Source: UBA2336 sp965227265
Lineage (GTDB): Bacteria > Bacteroidota > Bacteroidia > Cytophagales > Cyclobacteriaceae
Assembly: GCA_965227265.1 (NCBI GenBank)
Contig: OZ245738.1
Span: forward strand, 1,736,001-1,800,000
Direction of reading: 5' to 3'
Length of the DNA: 64,000 bases
The number at the start of each line of letters is the position of its first letter. Position 1 is the stretch's first letter. Positions 26,601-35,227 of this stretch are shown here, one piece after another. The notes below the pieces were generated by a model. The model saw only the letters and a program-made list of their open reading frames with translations. It did not search any database and was not told the origin of the DNA. Both the position numbers and the translations under genes were made by a program.

Positions 26601-27188
26601 CTAAACTTTTTCCAGCAATCGTTTAACGTATTTACCAACAATGTCAAACTCCAGGTTTACAAGATCACCTGATTTAAGAGATTTAAAATTCGTGTGTTCA
26701 TACGTGTAAGGAATTATAGCAACTGTAAATCCATTTGCCTTTGAATTGAAACACGTCAGGCTAACACCATTTACACAGATTGAGCCTTTTTCAACGGTTA
26801 CATTGCCCAATGATTGATCATATTCAAAATCAATCAACCAACTGCCATTAGCCTCATTAACCGATTTTACTGTTCCGACTTGATCAACATGACCTTGTAC
26901 AATGTGTCCATCAAACCGGCCATTGGCAATCATGCAGCGTTCCAGGTTAATGGCATCGCCTTGTTTAAGTTTTCCAAGATTCGATTTCTGAAGTGTCTCA
27001 TCAATCGCGGTAACGGTATGTGAGTCACTATCCACCTTCACTACTGTCAAGCACACACCATCGTGTGATACACTTTGATCAATTTTCAGTTGATTGCTGA
27101 TCGGACTTTCAATGGTAAAATGTTTATTCCCACCCTCCTGCTTCACAGACTTAATCTTACCAAATGCTTCAATAATTCCTGTAAACAT
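26601..27188 (-). CDS. ribE: Riboflavin synthase
   Basis: A 195-residue protein that converts two molecules of 6,7-dimethyl-8-ribityllumazine to riboflavin. It starts MFTGIIEAFG, the nearly invariant family start. Two lumazine-binding repeats are visible: VSHDGVCLTVV with NLERCM and GHIVQGHVDQVG in the first half, and GSICVNGVSLTC with VNLEFDIVGKYVKRL in the second. Length is typical. It stands alone, divergent from the small membrane protein operon; no FMN riboswitch-like structure is evident in the short upstream region. Confidence 0.96.
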   Translation of the reverse strand: MFTGIIEAFGKIKSVKQEGGNKHFTIESPISNQLKIDQSVSHDGVCLTVVKVDSDSHTVTAIDETLQKSNLGKLKQGDAINLERCMIANGRFDGHIVQGHVDQVGTVKSVNEANGSWLIDFEYDQSLGNVTVEKGSICVNGVSLTCFNSKANGFTVAIIPYTYEHTNFKSLKSGDLVNLEFDIVGKYVKRLLEKV

Positions 27189-27225
27189 GCCCGAAATTAG
27201 CCATTAAAAGCCACATTTCAATAAT

Positions 27226-27257
27226 TTTGGTTTATTTTATAAACTATTTTACATTTG
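27226..27257 (+). promoter_or_regulatory. Predicted promoter of the 27275-28140 operon
   Basis: TTTG (27226-27229), 20 bases, then TACATTTG (27250-27257): an excellent fit to the TTTG / TAnnTTTG pattern, 17 bases before the chosen ATG at 27275. Confidence 0.65.
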
Positions 27258-27274
27258 TGTCGTTAAAGCTCAGT

Positions 27275-27850
27275 ATGGAAAACAGGAATGAATCTTTGAA
27301 TCCCCAACAAAGCCTTGACCTGATCACCTCGATGATCCGGGAAGCAAAAGGAAGTGTCCAAAAAAGCAGCTTCTATTTTCTGCTATGGGGCTGGACAATT
27401 GTTGTTTGTAATTTGGGTGTATACGCACTGATCAAATTCACAGATGTAAAAAATCCGTACATCGTGTTCGCCATCACTATTCCTATGTCGATTGTTTCGG
27501 CAATCTATGGCATTCGCCAGGGAAAGAAAGAACATGTATCCACTCACCTGGGTGAAATTCACAAATGGCTTTGGATCGGGTTCGGTATTAACTGTTTCAT
27601 TTTTGCATTCCTGGGAAAGTACATTAACGGAATGGTTAACCCGGTGATTATTTTATTAGCCGCAGTTCCGACATTTGTTACGGGTGTGATTCTTAAGTTC
27701 AAACCGCTCTACTTCGGAGGCATTGTGTTTTGGGTATTGGGCTTAGTGTTGTTCTTTGTTTCAAGAGAAGATCAATTTTTGATTGCTTCATTAGCGATTG
27801 CGTTAGGTTATTTAGTTCCCGGTTACATGCTTAAAAAATCTGATCGTTAG
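27275..27850 (+). CDS. Small polytopic membrane protein, unknown function
   Basis: The start at 27275 (MENRNESLNPQQSLDLITSMIREAKG) gives 191 residues; a longer TTG start at 27227 would begin inside the promoter and is rejected. A soluble N-terminal ~30 residues are followed by five or six hydrophobic segments with almost no loops. I do not recognise a named family. The next gene, a winged-helix regulator, begins 2 bases after the stop, and this pairing of a membrane protein with a small winged-helix protein suggests a sensor or self-regulated module. Confidence 0.82.
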   Translation: MENRNESLNPQQSLDLITSMIREAKGSVQKSSFYFLLWGWTIVVCNLGVYALIKFTDVKNPYIVFAITIPMSIVSAIYGIRQGKKEHVSTHLGEIHKWLWIGFGINCFIFAFLGKYINGMVNPVIILLAAVPTFVTGVILKFKPLYFGGIVFWVLGLVLFFVSREDQFLIASLAIALGYLVPGYMLKKSDR

Positions 27851-27852
27851 TC

Positions 27853-28140
27853 ATGGCGCTAAAGGAACTTGATCCGCTCCTGCATTCACAGCTCAGGCTT
27901 GGTGTGATGTCGCTGCTGATGAGTGTTGAATCCGCTGAGTTTACATTTCTTAAAGAGAAAACAAACTCCACGGCCGGTAACCTGAGCGTACAACTTGATA
28001 AACTCTCGGAAGCTGGATACATCGCGATAGAAAAATCATTTAAAGGCAAGAAGCCTTTAACAACCTGTCGCATTACCAAGCAAGGCTTGAAAGCATTTGA
28101 AGAATACGTGAACTCATTGAAACAATATATCGGTCAGTAA
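27853..28140 (+). CDS. Winged-helix transcriptional regulator
   Basis: A 95-residue protein that fills a single winged-helix domain (PF13601-like, MarR/ArsR-related). LDPLLHSQLRLGVMSLLMSVESAEFTFLKEKTN is followed by recognition-helix-like TAGNLSVQLDKLSEAGYI and the wing FKGKKPLTTCRITKQGLKAFEEYV. There are no metal-binding cysteines. It is the second gene of an operon after the small membrane protein and may regulate that operon. Target genes cannot be read from the sequence. Confidence 0.88.
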   Translation: MALKELDPLLHSQLRLGVMSLLMSVESAEFTFLKEKTNSTAGNLSVQLDKLSEAGYIAIEKSFKGKKPLTTCRITKQGLKAFEEYVNSLKQYIGQ

Positions 28141-28183
28141 TATTTTTTTGAGCATTTAGTTTATAAAATAAACCAGTTTATCC

Positions 28184-28393
28184 ATGAACAACAAGATTAA
28201 AATACTCTGCCTCGTAACCGGTCTGGTTGTTTGCCTCATCATAACGATGATCACAAAAGCCGAAGTTGATAATCAGGATACTGAAGTTGAAAATAGAATT
28301 GATAGCCCCTCTTCAATGCGCCAGGTGATTGTTAGCACCGGTACTCAATGGATGATTCAAACTACGTGTAAACTCTTAAAACCAATTCAATAA
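28184..28393 (+). CDS. Small hypothetical protein with N-terminal hydrophobic segment
   Basis: A 69-residue reading frame with an ATG, a basic start and one hydrophobic stretch (ILCLVTGLVVCLIITMI), followed by a polar tail rich in Glu and Asp. It lies in line with its neighbours: 43 bases after the regulator gene and 9 before the next. Supporting evidence is only position and composition, so expression is uncertain. Confidence 0.45.
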   Translation: MNNKIKILCLVTGLVVCLIITMITKAEVDNQDTEVENRIDSPSSMRQVIVSTGTQWMIQTTCKLLKPIQ

Positions 28394-28402
28394 ACTACTA
28401 CT

Positions 28403-28951
28403 ATGAAAAACCTACTAATTATCTGTGCCCTTTTTCTTGGATTAGCAATCGGTCACGCGCACGCACAAGGTTTAGGCAAAGCATCAACAGCGCTTAAGCA
28501 GGAAATGCAGAAGCTCTCCTACTTCGCAGGAAAATGGAAAGGCGAAGCCATTGCCAAACAACGCACCGGTCCGGATACAAAAGTTGCCCAGGAAGAAGAC
28601 ATCTACTTCAAACTTGACAACACGATCCTTGTGTTCGAAGGCACAGGACGTAATCCTGACAATCTGAATGAGATCGTTTTCAATGCCTTTGCTGTTGTGA
28701 GCTATGATGAGCAAAAGAAAGAATTTAAGATGATCTCACATCTAAAGGACGGAACCCAAACGCAAGCATATTACAAAGTGTTGGGTGAAAATCATTTTGA
28801 GTGGGGATTTGATATTCAGAACAACGCTAAGATGCGCTATGACATTAAGCTTGACCCTAAAACCAAAAGTTGGTACGAAACCGGTGAATACTCTCCGGAA
28901 GGCGTGAACTGGTATCCTTTTATTGAATTAAAATTGACAAAGGTTGATTAA
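28403..28951 (+). CDS. Secreted lipocalin-like protein (DUF1579-like)
   Basis: A 182-residue protein with a signal peptide (cleavage after AHA near residue 21). The mature part starts with a helix and then LSYFAGKWKGEAIAKQ, the GxW-type opening of lipocalin-like barrels, followed by about eight beta strands (ILVFEGTGRN, AFAVVSYDEQKKEFKMISH, TQAYYKVLGENHFEWGF). Probably periplasmic, binding a small hydrophobic ligand, but this is inferred from fold only. It sits between two small protein genes on the plus strand. Confidence 0.78.
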   Translation: MKNLLIICALFLGLAIGHAHAQGLGKASTALKQEMQKLSYFAGKWKGEAIAKQRTGPDTKVAQEEDIYFKLDNTILVFEGTGRNPDNLNEIVFNAFAVVSYDEQKKEFKMISHLKDGTQTQAYYKVLGENHFEWGFDIQNNAKMRYDIKLDPKTKSWYETGEYSPEGVNWYPFIELKLTKVD

Positions 28952-28976
28952 CTTGTAACACCTAAACACTACGATC

Positions 28977-29279
28977 ATGTATAACACACCCGAAGAAGAA
29001 AAACTTTATAAAGAAGCCCGCAAACGCGTTAGACGGAGAAAGAATTACTATAGTGCGATTATCAGTTATTTCGCAGTCTCTACTTTTTTAACATTTGTGA
29101 ATTGGTATTCCCAACGCGATGAAGATGTCATTCATTGGTGGGTTGGCTGGGTTTGGTTTGGCTGGGGAATCGGGATGTTCTTCTATACGATAAGCTTCTT
29201 TAAAACCGGAGTTTTTTTCAGCCAGGATTGGGAAGATCAGAAGATCAAGCAGGAGATGGAGAAGATGAAACGCCAATAG
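28977..29279 (+). CDS. 2TM-domain small membrane protein
   Basis: A 100-residue protein. The charged N terminus (EEEKLYKEARKRVRRRKNYYS) leads into two hydrophobic helices (SAIISYFAVSTFLTFVNW and HWWVGWVWFGWGIGMFFYTIS) and a charged tail (WEDQKIKQEMEKMKRQ). This is the layout of the 2TM domain (PF13239), seen alone or at the N terminus of LytS-type kinases in Bacteroidota. It is the last gene before an inverted repeat. Role unknown. Confidence 0.85.
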   Translation: MYNTPEEEKLYKEARKRVRRRKNYYSAIISYFAVSTFLTFVNWYSQRDEDVIHWWVGWVWFGWGIGMFFYTISFFKTGVFFSQDWEDQKIKQEMEKMKRQ

Positions 29280-29280
29280 G

Positions 29281-29350
29281 GTTATCAGTTGTTCGTTAAT
29301 GGTTAATCGTATAAATTACCTCATGATACGATTAACTATTAACAGATAAC
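29281..29350. repeat. Inverted repeat upstream of the DUF72 gene
   Basis: GTTATC at the left and GATAAC at the right bracket further complementary blocks, the best being GTTAATCGTAT with ATACGATTAAC. It directly follows the 2TM stop codon. Its right half contains CGATTAACTATTAAC (29329-29343), which recurs exactly after the DUF72 gene. Confidence 0.65.
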
Positions 29351-29355
29351 GGCAA

Positions 29356-30273
29356 ATGGATTTCGGGAAAGTTGAGGCACCAGATTTAAGTAAGATAAAT
29401 TTCAAGCTTCCAGCTGATCATCCCGGAACAACCAAAGTACTAGCAAAATCTCCTTCCGCTAAAACTACTTTTTATGTAGGCTGTGCCAAATGGGGTCGGC
29501 CTGATTGGGTTGGGAAGATCTATCCACCAAAAACAAAAGCCGCTGATTTTCTTGAACACTACGCAGGTAAGTTCAATTCAATCGAACTTAATGCTACTTT
29601 CTATCGAATGCCCTATAAAAAACAAATAGAAGGCTGGAAAAGTAAAGTCGGAAAAGGTTTTAAGTTTTGTCCTAAGTTTGTTGATCAGATCACGCACTTA
29701 CGCAGGTTAAAAAATACAAAAGAACTTACCGATGAATTTCTCGAGGCAATCTATGCGTTCGAAGATAACCTTGGGCCAATCTTCTTAATGCCGCATCCGC
29801 AAATGGCGCCTAAGTCGCTGGAGACAATTCAATCTTTTATAGAATCAGTACCGAAAGATGTCCAGCTTTTTATTGAGCTTCGTCATCCGGACTGGTATTC
29901 TGATAAAGAAGTATTCAACAACGCCTGGAATACGTTTGAAAAATTAAAGACCGGTTCAGTGATCACCGATGCCTCCGGCAGAAGAGATTGCGTACACATG
30001 CGTCTCACTACAAAAGAAGCTTTCATACGATTTGTTGGGAATGGACTCCACCCTACCGATTATACCCGCATTGATGACTGGGTTAAGCGAATGAAGAAGT
30101 GGACGGAGGAAGGAATCAAAACTGTTTATTTCTTTATGCACCAACACGAAGAACTTCACTCGCCTGAGCTTTGTAAATACCTGATCGAGAAAATGAACAA
30201 AACCATTGGGACTACGTTACAAGTCCCGGAGTTTGTGAAGGTACCGCCAAAGGGAGGATCATTGTTTAGTTAA
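29356..30273 (+). CDS. DUF72-family protein
   Basis: A 305-residue cytoplasmic protein of the YecE/DUF72 family, which adopts a TIM-barrel fold of unknown activity. Family features: FYVGCAKWGRPDWVGKIYPP, AGKFNSIELNATFYRMP, FKFCPKFVDQITH, the proline-rich LGPIFLMPHPQMAP, and VYFFMHQHEELHSPEL near the end. It is flanked on both sides by related inverted repeats and by no other tightly spaced gene, so it looks like an independently placed unit. Confidence 0.88.
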   Translation: MDFGKVEAPDLSKINFKLPADHPGTTKVLAKSPSAKTTFYVGCAKWGRPDWVGKIYPPKTKAADFLEHYAGKFNSIELNATFYRMPYKKQIEGWKSKVGKGFKFCPKFVDQITHLRRLKNTKELTDEFLEAIYAFEDNLGPIFLMPHPQMAPKSLETIQSFIESVPKDVQLFIELRHPDWYSDKEVFNNAWNTFEKLKTGSVITDASGRRDCVHMRLTTKEAFIRFVGNGLHPTDYTRIDDWVKRMKKWTEEGIKTVYFFMHQHEELHSPELCKYLIEKMNKTIGTTLQVPEFVKVPPKGGSLFS

Positions 30274-30282
30274 TAGTGATCC

Positions 30283-30334
30283 GTTAATAGTTAGGTTGGC
30301 TGGTATTTTACGGCTCAACCGATTAACTATTAAC
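30283..30334. repeat. Inverted repeat downstream of the DUF72 gene
   Basis: GTTAATAGTTAGGTTG (30283-30298) is answered by CAACCGATTAACTATTAAC (30316-30334), an imperfect stem around an 17-base loop. The right arm shares CGATTAACTATTAAC with the repeat in front of the DUF72 gene. TTTTAACT repeats follow. Confidence 0.65.
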
Positions 30335-30390
30335 TTTTAACTAATAACTTTTAACTGAAAACGAATTACCTTCGTTCCCGTTTACGAACT

Positions 30391-31896
30391 ATGGCTCTGT
30401 ACGAAAAATATCCTGTTTCCATTTCTAATTCGCTCAGCGGAAATAAAGAACTCTTTACGCCAATCAAAGCACCTTTTGTTGGATTATATTCCTGCGGACC
30501 AACCGTTTACAGTGAAGTTCACCTTGGAAATCTCAGAACCTTCACCTCATTTGATATCGTTTATCGTTACCTCACGCACATCGGTTATACCGTGCGCTAT
30601 GTGAGAAACATTACCGATGCCGGACACTTAACGAATGATGCCGGTCAGGGTGTTGACCGCATTGAAGAAAGCGCCAAGCTTCAGCAGCTTGAGCCGATGG
30701 AGATTGTTCAAAAGTACACCACAAGCTTTCATGACGTTTGCCGGATCTTTAACATCCTTCCGCCCAGTATTGAACCAACGGCTACGGGTCATATTGTTGA
30801 ACAGATTGAAATGGTGAAGAAGATTTTGGCAAATGGTTACGCCTACGAAACTAATGGCTCAGTATATTTTGATGTCCGTAAGTATAGTGAGAAACATAAT
30901 TACGGAGAACTGAGCGGAAGAAACATAGATGAATTACTGGAAGGCACGCGTGAGCTGGATCGTCAGGATGAAAAACATAACTCGATAGACTTTGCAATCT
31001 GGAAAGCAGTTTCACCCAATCATATTCAACGCTGGCCATCACCATGGGGTGAAGGAATTCCGGGTTGGCATTTGGAGTGTTCAGCAATGGGTACCAAATA
31101 CTTGGGTGATCAGTTTGATATTCACGGTGGTGGAATGGATTTAAAATTCCCGCACCACGAATGTGAGATTGCGCAGAATGTTGGTGCATTAGGAAAATCT
31201 CCAGTTCGATATTGGATGCACACGAACATGCTTACGGTGAATGGAGAAAAAATGAGCAAGTCGAAAGGCAATTCATTTTTACCGAAAGAATTATTTGCTG
31301 GGAGCCATCCACTTTTAGCGAAGGCTTATAGTCCGATGGCTGTTCGGTTCTTCATGCTACAATCCCATTACTCCAGCACGCTTGATTTTTCTAACGATGC
31401 ATTGAGCGCTGCGGAGAAGGGTTTTAAAAAACTTTCTAACGCGTTGACAACGTTAAAATCTTTACACCATGCTGGACAAGCAAATGAAGATGCTGCGTTA
31501 GCAACTGATCTGAAGCGAATGATCAGCGAATGTTATCAGACGATGAGTGATGATTTCAACACTGCTAAAACATTGGCTGTGCTTTTTGAAATGTCTGCGC
31601 GCATCAATGATTTTAAATCCGGAAATTTAAAATTCACATCGATCAGCAAAGAAACGTTCGAAGAATTCAAGAACACCTACACCTCTATTATGGAGAACGT
31701 GTTAGGTATTCAGGATGAAGAAGGTCACAATCAGGAATTAATGGATGGTGTAATAAAAGTTTTAATTGAGCTTCGCAAAAAATCTCGCACCGATAAGAAC
31801 TTTGCACTCTCTGATAAAATCCGGGATGAACTCAAATCTCTTGGAGTTCAACTCATGGACGGTAAGGATGGAGAAATGAACTACACGATCGAATAA
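30391..31896 (+). CDS. cysS: Cysteinyl-tRNA synthetase
   Basis: A 501-residue class I aminoacyl-tRNA synthetase. The signature blocks are present: YSCGPTVYSEVHLGNLRTF (HIGH-type motif in HLGN form and the first Zn ligand Cys), GWHLECSAMG and HHECEIAQ (remaining Zn ligands), and GEKMSKSKGN (KMSKS loop). The C terminus contains the anticodon-binding helical domain. Normal length and fully intact. yidD follows 13 bases after the stop, so they are probably co-transcribed. Confidence 0.97.
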   Translation: MALYEKYPVSISNSLSGNKELFTPIKAPFVGLYSCGPTVYSEVHLGNLRTFTSFDIVYRYLTHIGYTVRYVRNITDAGHLTNDAGQGVDRIEESAKLQQLEPMEIVQKYTTSFHDVCRIFNILPPSIEPTATGHIVEQIEMVKKILANGYAYETNGSVYFDVRKYSEKHNYGELSGRNIDELLEGTRELDRQDEKHNSIDFAIWKAVSPNHIQRWPSPWGEGIPGWHLECSAMGTKYLGDQFDIHGGGMDLKFPHHECEIAQNVGALGKSPVRYWMHTNMLTVNGEKMSKSKGNSFLPKELFAGSHPLLAKAYSPMAVRFFMLQSHYSSTLDFSNDALSAAEKGFKKLSNALTTLKSLHHAGQANEDAALATDLKRMISECYQTMSDDFNTAKTLAVLFEMSARINDFKSGNLKFTSISKETFEEFKNTYTSIMENVLGIQDEEGHNQELMDGVIKVLIELRKKSRTDKNFALSDKIRDELKSLGVQLMDGKDGEMNYTIE

Positions 31897-31909
31897 CCTG
31901 TTTAAAAGG

Positions 31910-32146
31910 GTGTTGAAAAAACTATTCATACTGCCCATACGGTTTTACCAGGTTGCCATCTCTCCTTACTTAGGATCTAATTGCAGGCATACACCTTCTT
32001 GTTCACAATACGCCATTGAAGCTATTCGTGAATGGGGAGTGATTAAAGGTATTTGGTTAGGCTCTAAACGCATAGCGCGTTGCCATCCGTGGGGAACACA
32101 TGGTTATGATCCTGTTCCTAAAAACGGCAAGCATAACCATTCATAA
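31910..32146 (+). CDS. yidD: Membrane protein insertion efficiency factor
   Basis: A 78-residue protein of the YidD family, which assists YidC in inserting inner-membrane proteins. The conserved cysteine-rich core is complete: LPIRFYQVAISPYLGSNCRHTPSCSQYA and RIARCHPWGTHGYDPVP. It begins with GTG or a nearby alternative codon; the frame starts with a basic amphipathic helix that docks to the membrane. In most bacteria it lies beside rpmH-rnpA; here it follows cysS. Confidence 0.95.
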   Translation: MLKKLFILPIRFYQVAISPYLGSNCRHTPSCSQYAIEAIREWGVIKGIWLGSKRIARCHPWGTHGYDPVPKNGKHNHS

Positions 32147-32211
32147 AAAGTACCCTTGCAGGGTAATCCTTAGCAGAGAAACTATTAGCTTTCAGGTAAA
32201 CCTATTCCTCA

Positions 32212-33957
32212 ATGCCTGATCTTCAAATAAAGAAATCAACAAAGCAATACGATGTGTGTATTGTTGGCTCAGGTGCCGGTGGCGGCATGGCAGCATATGT
32301 ACTCACACAAGCTGGATTAAAAGTACTGGTACTGGAAGCAGGTCCATGGTTTGATCCTGCTAAGAATGTTACGCAACTTAAATGGCCTTCCGCATCTCCA
32401 CGCAGAGGCGCTCCTACTACGTTCAGACCTTTCGGTGATTTTGATGCTTCGTATGGTGGCTGGGAACTTGAAGGTGAGCCCTATACACAAGTTAATTCTC
32501 CAGGCTCCAAGTTTGATTGGTTTCGTTCACGCATGTTGGGCGGAAGGACAAATCATTGGGGCAGAATTTCATTGCGTTTCGGACCAAAAGATTTTAAAGG
32601 TAAAAGTCATGATGGCTTAGGTGACGACTGGCCTATCGGCTATGAAGACATTGCTCCGTACTATGACCGCGTGGATGATTTAATTGGAGTATTCGGCACA
32701 AAAGAAAATCTACCAAACGATCCTGACAGCAAATTTCTTCCACCTCCAAAACCCAGGCTGCATGAATTAATCATTAAAGAAGCAGCAACGTCATTAGGCG
32801 TAACCGTTATTCCTTCAAGACTTTCTATTCTCACTAAAAAAATCAATGATGATCGTGGCGCATGTTTTTTCTGCGGTCAATGTAGTAGAAGTTGTACGGT
32901 GTATGGAGATTTTTCATCGTCTTCATGCTTGATTAAACCTGCTGTTAAAACAAACAACCTCGAAGTAATTAATAATGCGATGGTTCGCGAGGTATTGACT
33001 AATTCAAGCGGATTAGCGACAGGAGTATCTTATATCTCCAAAGATGATTTACAAGAGTATGAGATAAACGCGAAAGTTGTTGTATTAGCCGCGAGCGCTT
33101 GTGAATCTGCTCGGTTAATGTTGAACTCCAAATCCTCATCACATCCAAATGGTTTAGGAAATTCCAGCAATGTTGTTGGAAAATATCTCCACGATTCAAC
33201 TGGAGTAGGATTAGGTGGAATTCTTCCAAAACTGTTTAATCGCAAGCGTTACAATGAAGATGGCGTTGGCGGAATCCATGTTTACTCACCGTGGTGGCTT
33301 GATAATAAGAAACTCGATTTTCCACGCGGCTATCATATAGAGTATTGGGGTGGCATGGGAATGCCCACGTATGGATTTGGTTTTGGAGTTGAGGGCTACA
33401 ACGGAAAATATCCTGATCGCAATGGAAATATGAAACCTGCCGGAGGCTACGGTGCATCCTTAAAAGATGATCACCGGTATTTTTATGGATCTGCCTTTGG
33501 CATGGATGGTCGCGGGGAGGCTATTCCGCGTGCGGACAATTATTGCGAAATCGATCCGACCGTTGTTGATAAATTTGGTATACCAGTTCTTCGCTTTCAT
33601 TACAAGTGGAGCGAGTACGAGATCAAACAAGCCAAGCACATGCAAGAAACGTTTCAGGAGATTATTCACAAGACTGGTGCAACTATCACGTATGGCATAG
33701 CCGGAGCAGAAACAAACTATGGATTGCAAACTCCAGGAAGAATTATCCATGAAGTAGGAACTGTTCGAATGGGCAATGACAAAAAGAAATCAGCACTGAA
33801 TAAATTTAACCAGTCGCATGATTGCAAGAATCTATTTGTCGTAGATGGAGGTGCATTTGTTTCACAAGCTGATAAAAATCCAACCTGGACAATTCTTGCC
33901 CTTTCGTGGAGAGCATCGGATTATATTATTGAACAGATCAAGCTACAAAATCTTTAA
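32212..33957 (+). CDS. GMC-family FAD dehydrogenase subunit with CxxCxxCxxxC cluster motif
   Basis: A 581-residue protein. FAD binding: YDVCIVGSGAGGGMAAYVLTQAG near the start and VVDGGAFVSQADKNPTWTILAL at the end; the active-site His lies in HEVGTVRMG. Cys218, Cys221, Cys224 and Cys228 are spaced CxxCxxCxxxC, suitable for an iron-sulfur cluster that passes electrons onward, as iron-sulfur clusters do in FAD glucose dehydrogenases. It has no signal peptide, while the next gene product has a Tat signal, so export as a pair is likely. Probable role: oxidation of a sugar or alcohol in the periplasm. No cytochrome subunit gene is adjacent; substrate unknown. Confidence 0.88.
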   Translation: MPDLQIKKSTKQYDVCIVGSGAGGGMAAYVLTQAGLKVLVLEAGPWFDPAKNVTQLKWPSASPRRGAPTTFRPFGDFDASYGGWELEGEPYTQVNSPGSKFDWFRSRMLGGRTNHWGRISLRFGPKDFKGKSHDGLGDDWPIGYEDIAPYYDRVDDLIGVFGTKENLPNDPDSKFLPPPKPRLHELIIKEAATSLGVTVIPSRLSILTKKINDDRGACFFCGQCSRSCTVYGDFSSSSCLIKPAVKTNNLEVINNAMVREVLTNSSGLATGVSYISKDDLQEYEINAKVVVLAASACESARLMLNSKSSSHPNGLGNSSNVVGKYLHDSTGVGLGGILPKLFNRKRYNEDGVGGIHVYSPWWLDNKKLDFPRGYHIEYWGGMGMPTYGFGFGVEGYNGKYPDRNGNMKPAGGYGASLKDDHRYFYGSAFGMDGRGEAIPRADNYCEIDPTVVDKFGIPVLRFHYKWSEYEIKQAKHMQETFQEIIHKTGATITYGIAGAETNYGLQTPGRIIHEVGTVRMGNDKKKSALNKFNQSHDCKNLFVVDGGAFVSQADKNPTWTILALSWRASDYIIEQIKLQNL

Positions 33958-33961
33958 TAAG

Positions 33962-34618
33962 ATGAAAAGAAGAGATTCGCTTAAAGCATTAACACTTGGA
34001 ACGCTGGGGGCAGCTACCCTCCTGCAGTCGTGTGAGCCTGATAAGAAAGTCGAAACCACCTCGACAGAAACAAAATTTGATTTTGATCGCCATCCAGTCG
34101 AGCAGCAACGCGATGAAAAGCTCATGGCTGAAAAGTTTTTTGATGAACATGAACTGGCAACCATCACAGTGCTCGGAAATATCATTATGCCAAAAGATGA
34201 GGTTTCCGGAAATGCATCAGAAGCCGGTGTTCCAACGTTCATTGAGTTTATTGTAAAAGATATGCCCCAGTATCAATTGCCGATGCGGGGTGGATTAAAG
34301 TGGCTCGACATACAGAGCTACAAGCAATTCAATAATCCGTTTGTGAATTGTTCAGCACAACAACAGCTTGCGATGGTAGATCAGATCGCCTACCCTGAGC
34401 TAGCAAAATCGGAAATGAAACAAGGCGTAGCGTTTTTCAACGTGATGCGCGATTTAACGACAACGGGATTTTTCAGCAGCGATATAGGAATCAAAGATCT
34501 TGGCTACATGGGCAACAAACCTACCCAATGGGATGGTGTGCCTAAGGAAGTACTGGATGAAATGGGATTGGCGTATGATGAGAAGACTTTAAAGGAATCA
34601 GTAAAATTTGATTCTTAA
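33962..34618 (+). CDS. Gluconate 2-dehydrogenase subunit 3-like protein with Tat lipoprotein signal
   Basis: The start at 33962 gives 218 residues. An earlier in-frame start inside the GMC gene is rejected because it would bury the signal. KRRDSLKALTLGTLGAATLL then QSC is a twin-arginine signal with a lipobox-like end (Cys24). The body matches subunit 3 of gluconate/FAD sugar dehydrogenases (LATITVLGNIIMPKDEVSGNASEAGVPTFIEFIV). This small subunit acts as chaperone and export carrier for the GMC catalytic subunit, whose gene ends 4 bases upstream. The pair probably hitch-hikes through the Tat pore. Confidence 0.88.
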   Translation: MKRRDSLKALTLGTLGAATLLQSCEPDKKVETTSTETKFDFDRHPVEQQRDEKLMAEKFFDEHELATITVLGNIIMPKDEVSGNASEAGVPTFIEFIVKDMPQYQLPMRGGLKWLDIQSYKQFNNPFVNCSAQQQLAMVDQIAYPELAKSEMKQGVAFFNVMRDLTTTGFFSSDIGIKDLGYMGNKPTQWDGVPKEVLDEMGLAYDEKTLKESVKFDS

Positions 34619-34627
34619 AACGAGCTG

Positions 34628-35218
34628 ATGAAGAAACATTTTAAACGTGGCGTTCGGGTTTCTCGGTTTATCATCTATCGCGAAACGCTGGTTAATCATA
34701 AAGAACATTTTTGGTCTTTCCTAGGATCATTTGTTGGCATCGGCATTATTGCATTCATTCAAAGTCATCTGCTGACGCAAAATGATAACCTCTTCTTAAT
34801 CGGTTCTTTTGGAGCTTCGAGCGTATTAATCTATGGTGTCATTCAGAGTCCGCTTGCACAGCCGCGAAATCTGGTTGGTGGGCATCTTATCTCAGCGCTG
34901 GTTGGGGTTACGGTTGCACAGTTACTTCCGGATATTATTTGGATCACCGCACCGTTGGCAGTTTCTCAAGCCATTGTAATGATGCAGATTACCAAAACAC
35001 TTCATCCGCCAGGCGGAGCAACTGCATTAATCGCTGTAATCGGCTCAGAAAAAATTAAAAGCTTAGGATTTTGGTATATCCTCTCTCCTGTTTTAACGGG
35101 ATGTTTAATTTTATTAGTTGTAGCGTTGATCTTCAATAACATTACTTCCAATAGACAATATCCAGCAACAGGTGATCTGAGCATCCGGATTAAAAAAGTA
35201 TTTCGCTTTGGAAGATAA
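34628..35218 (+). CDS. HPP-family membrane protein
   Basis: A 196-residue inner-membrane protein with about four to five hydrophobic segments. The family name motif HPPGGATALIAVIG is present, preceded by FGASSVLIYGV, QPRNLVGGHLISALVGV. HPP proteins are integral membrane proteins of poorly known function; some plant and cyanobacterial members have been linked to nitrite transport. It starts 9 bases after the dehydrogenase small subunit and ends 9 bases before the M28 peptidase gene, so it belongs to that transcript. Confidence 0.9.
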   Translation: MKKHFKRGVRVSRFIIYRETLVNHKEHFWSFLGSFVGIGIIAFIQSHLLTQNDNLFLIGSFGASSVLIYGVIQSPLAQPRNLVGGHLISALVGVTVAQLLPDIIWITAPLAVSQAIVMMQITKTLHPPGGATALIAVIGSEKIKSLGFWYILSPVLTGCLILLVVALIFNNITSNRQYPATGDLSIRIKKVFRFGR

Positions 35219-35227
35219 TATTAAGAT

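Noticed and set aside
33845..33961. Upstream extension of the dehydrogenase small subunit
   Set aside because: It lies in the GMC gene and would hide the Tat signal; the ATG at 33962 fits the signal exactly.
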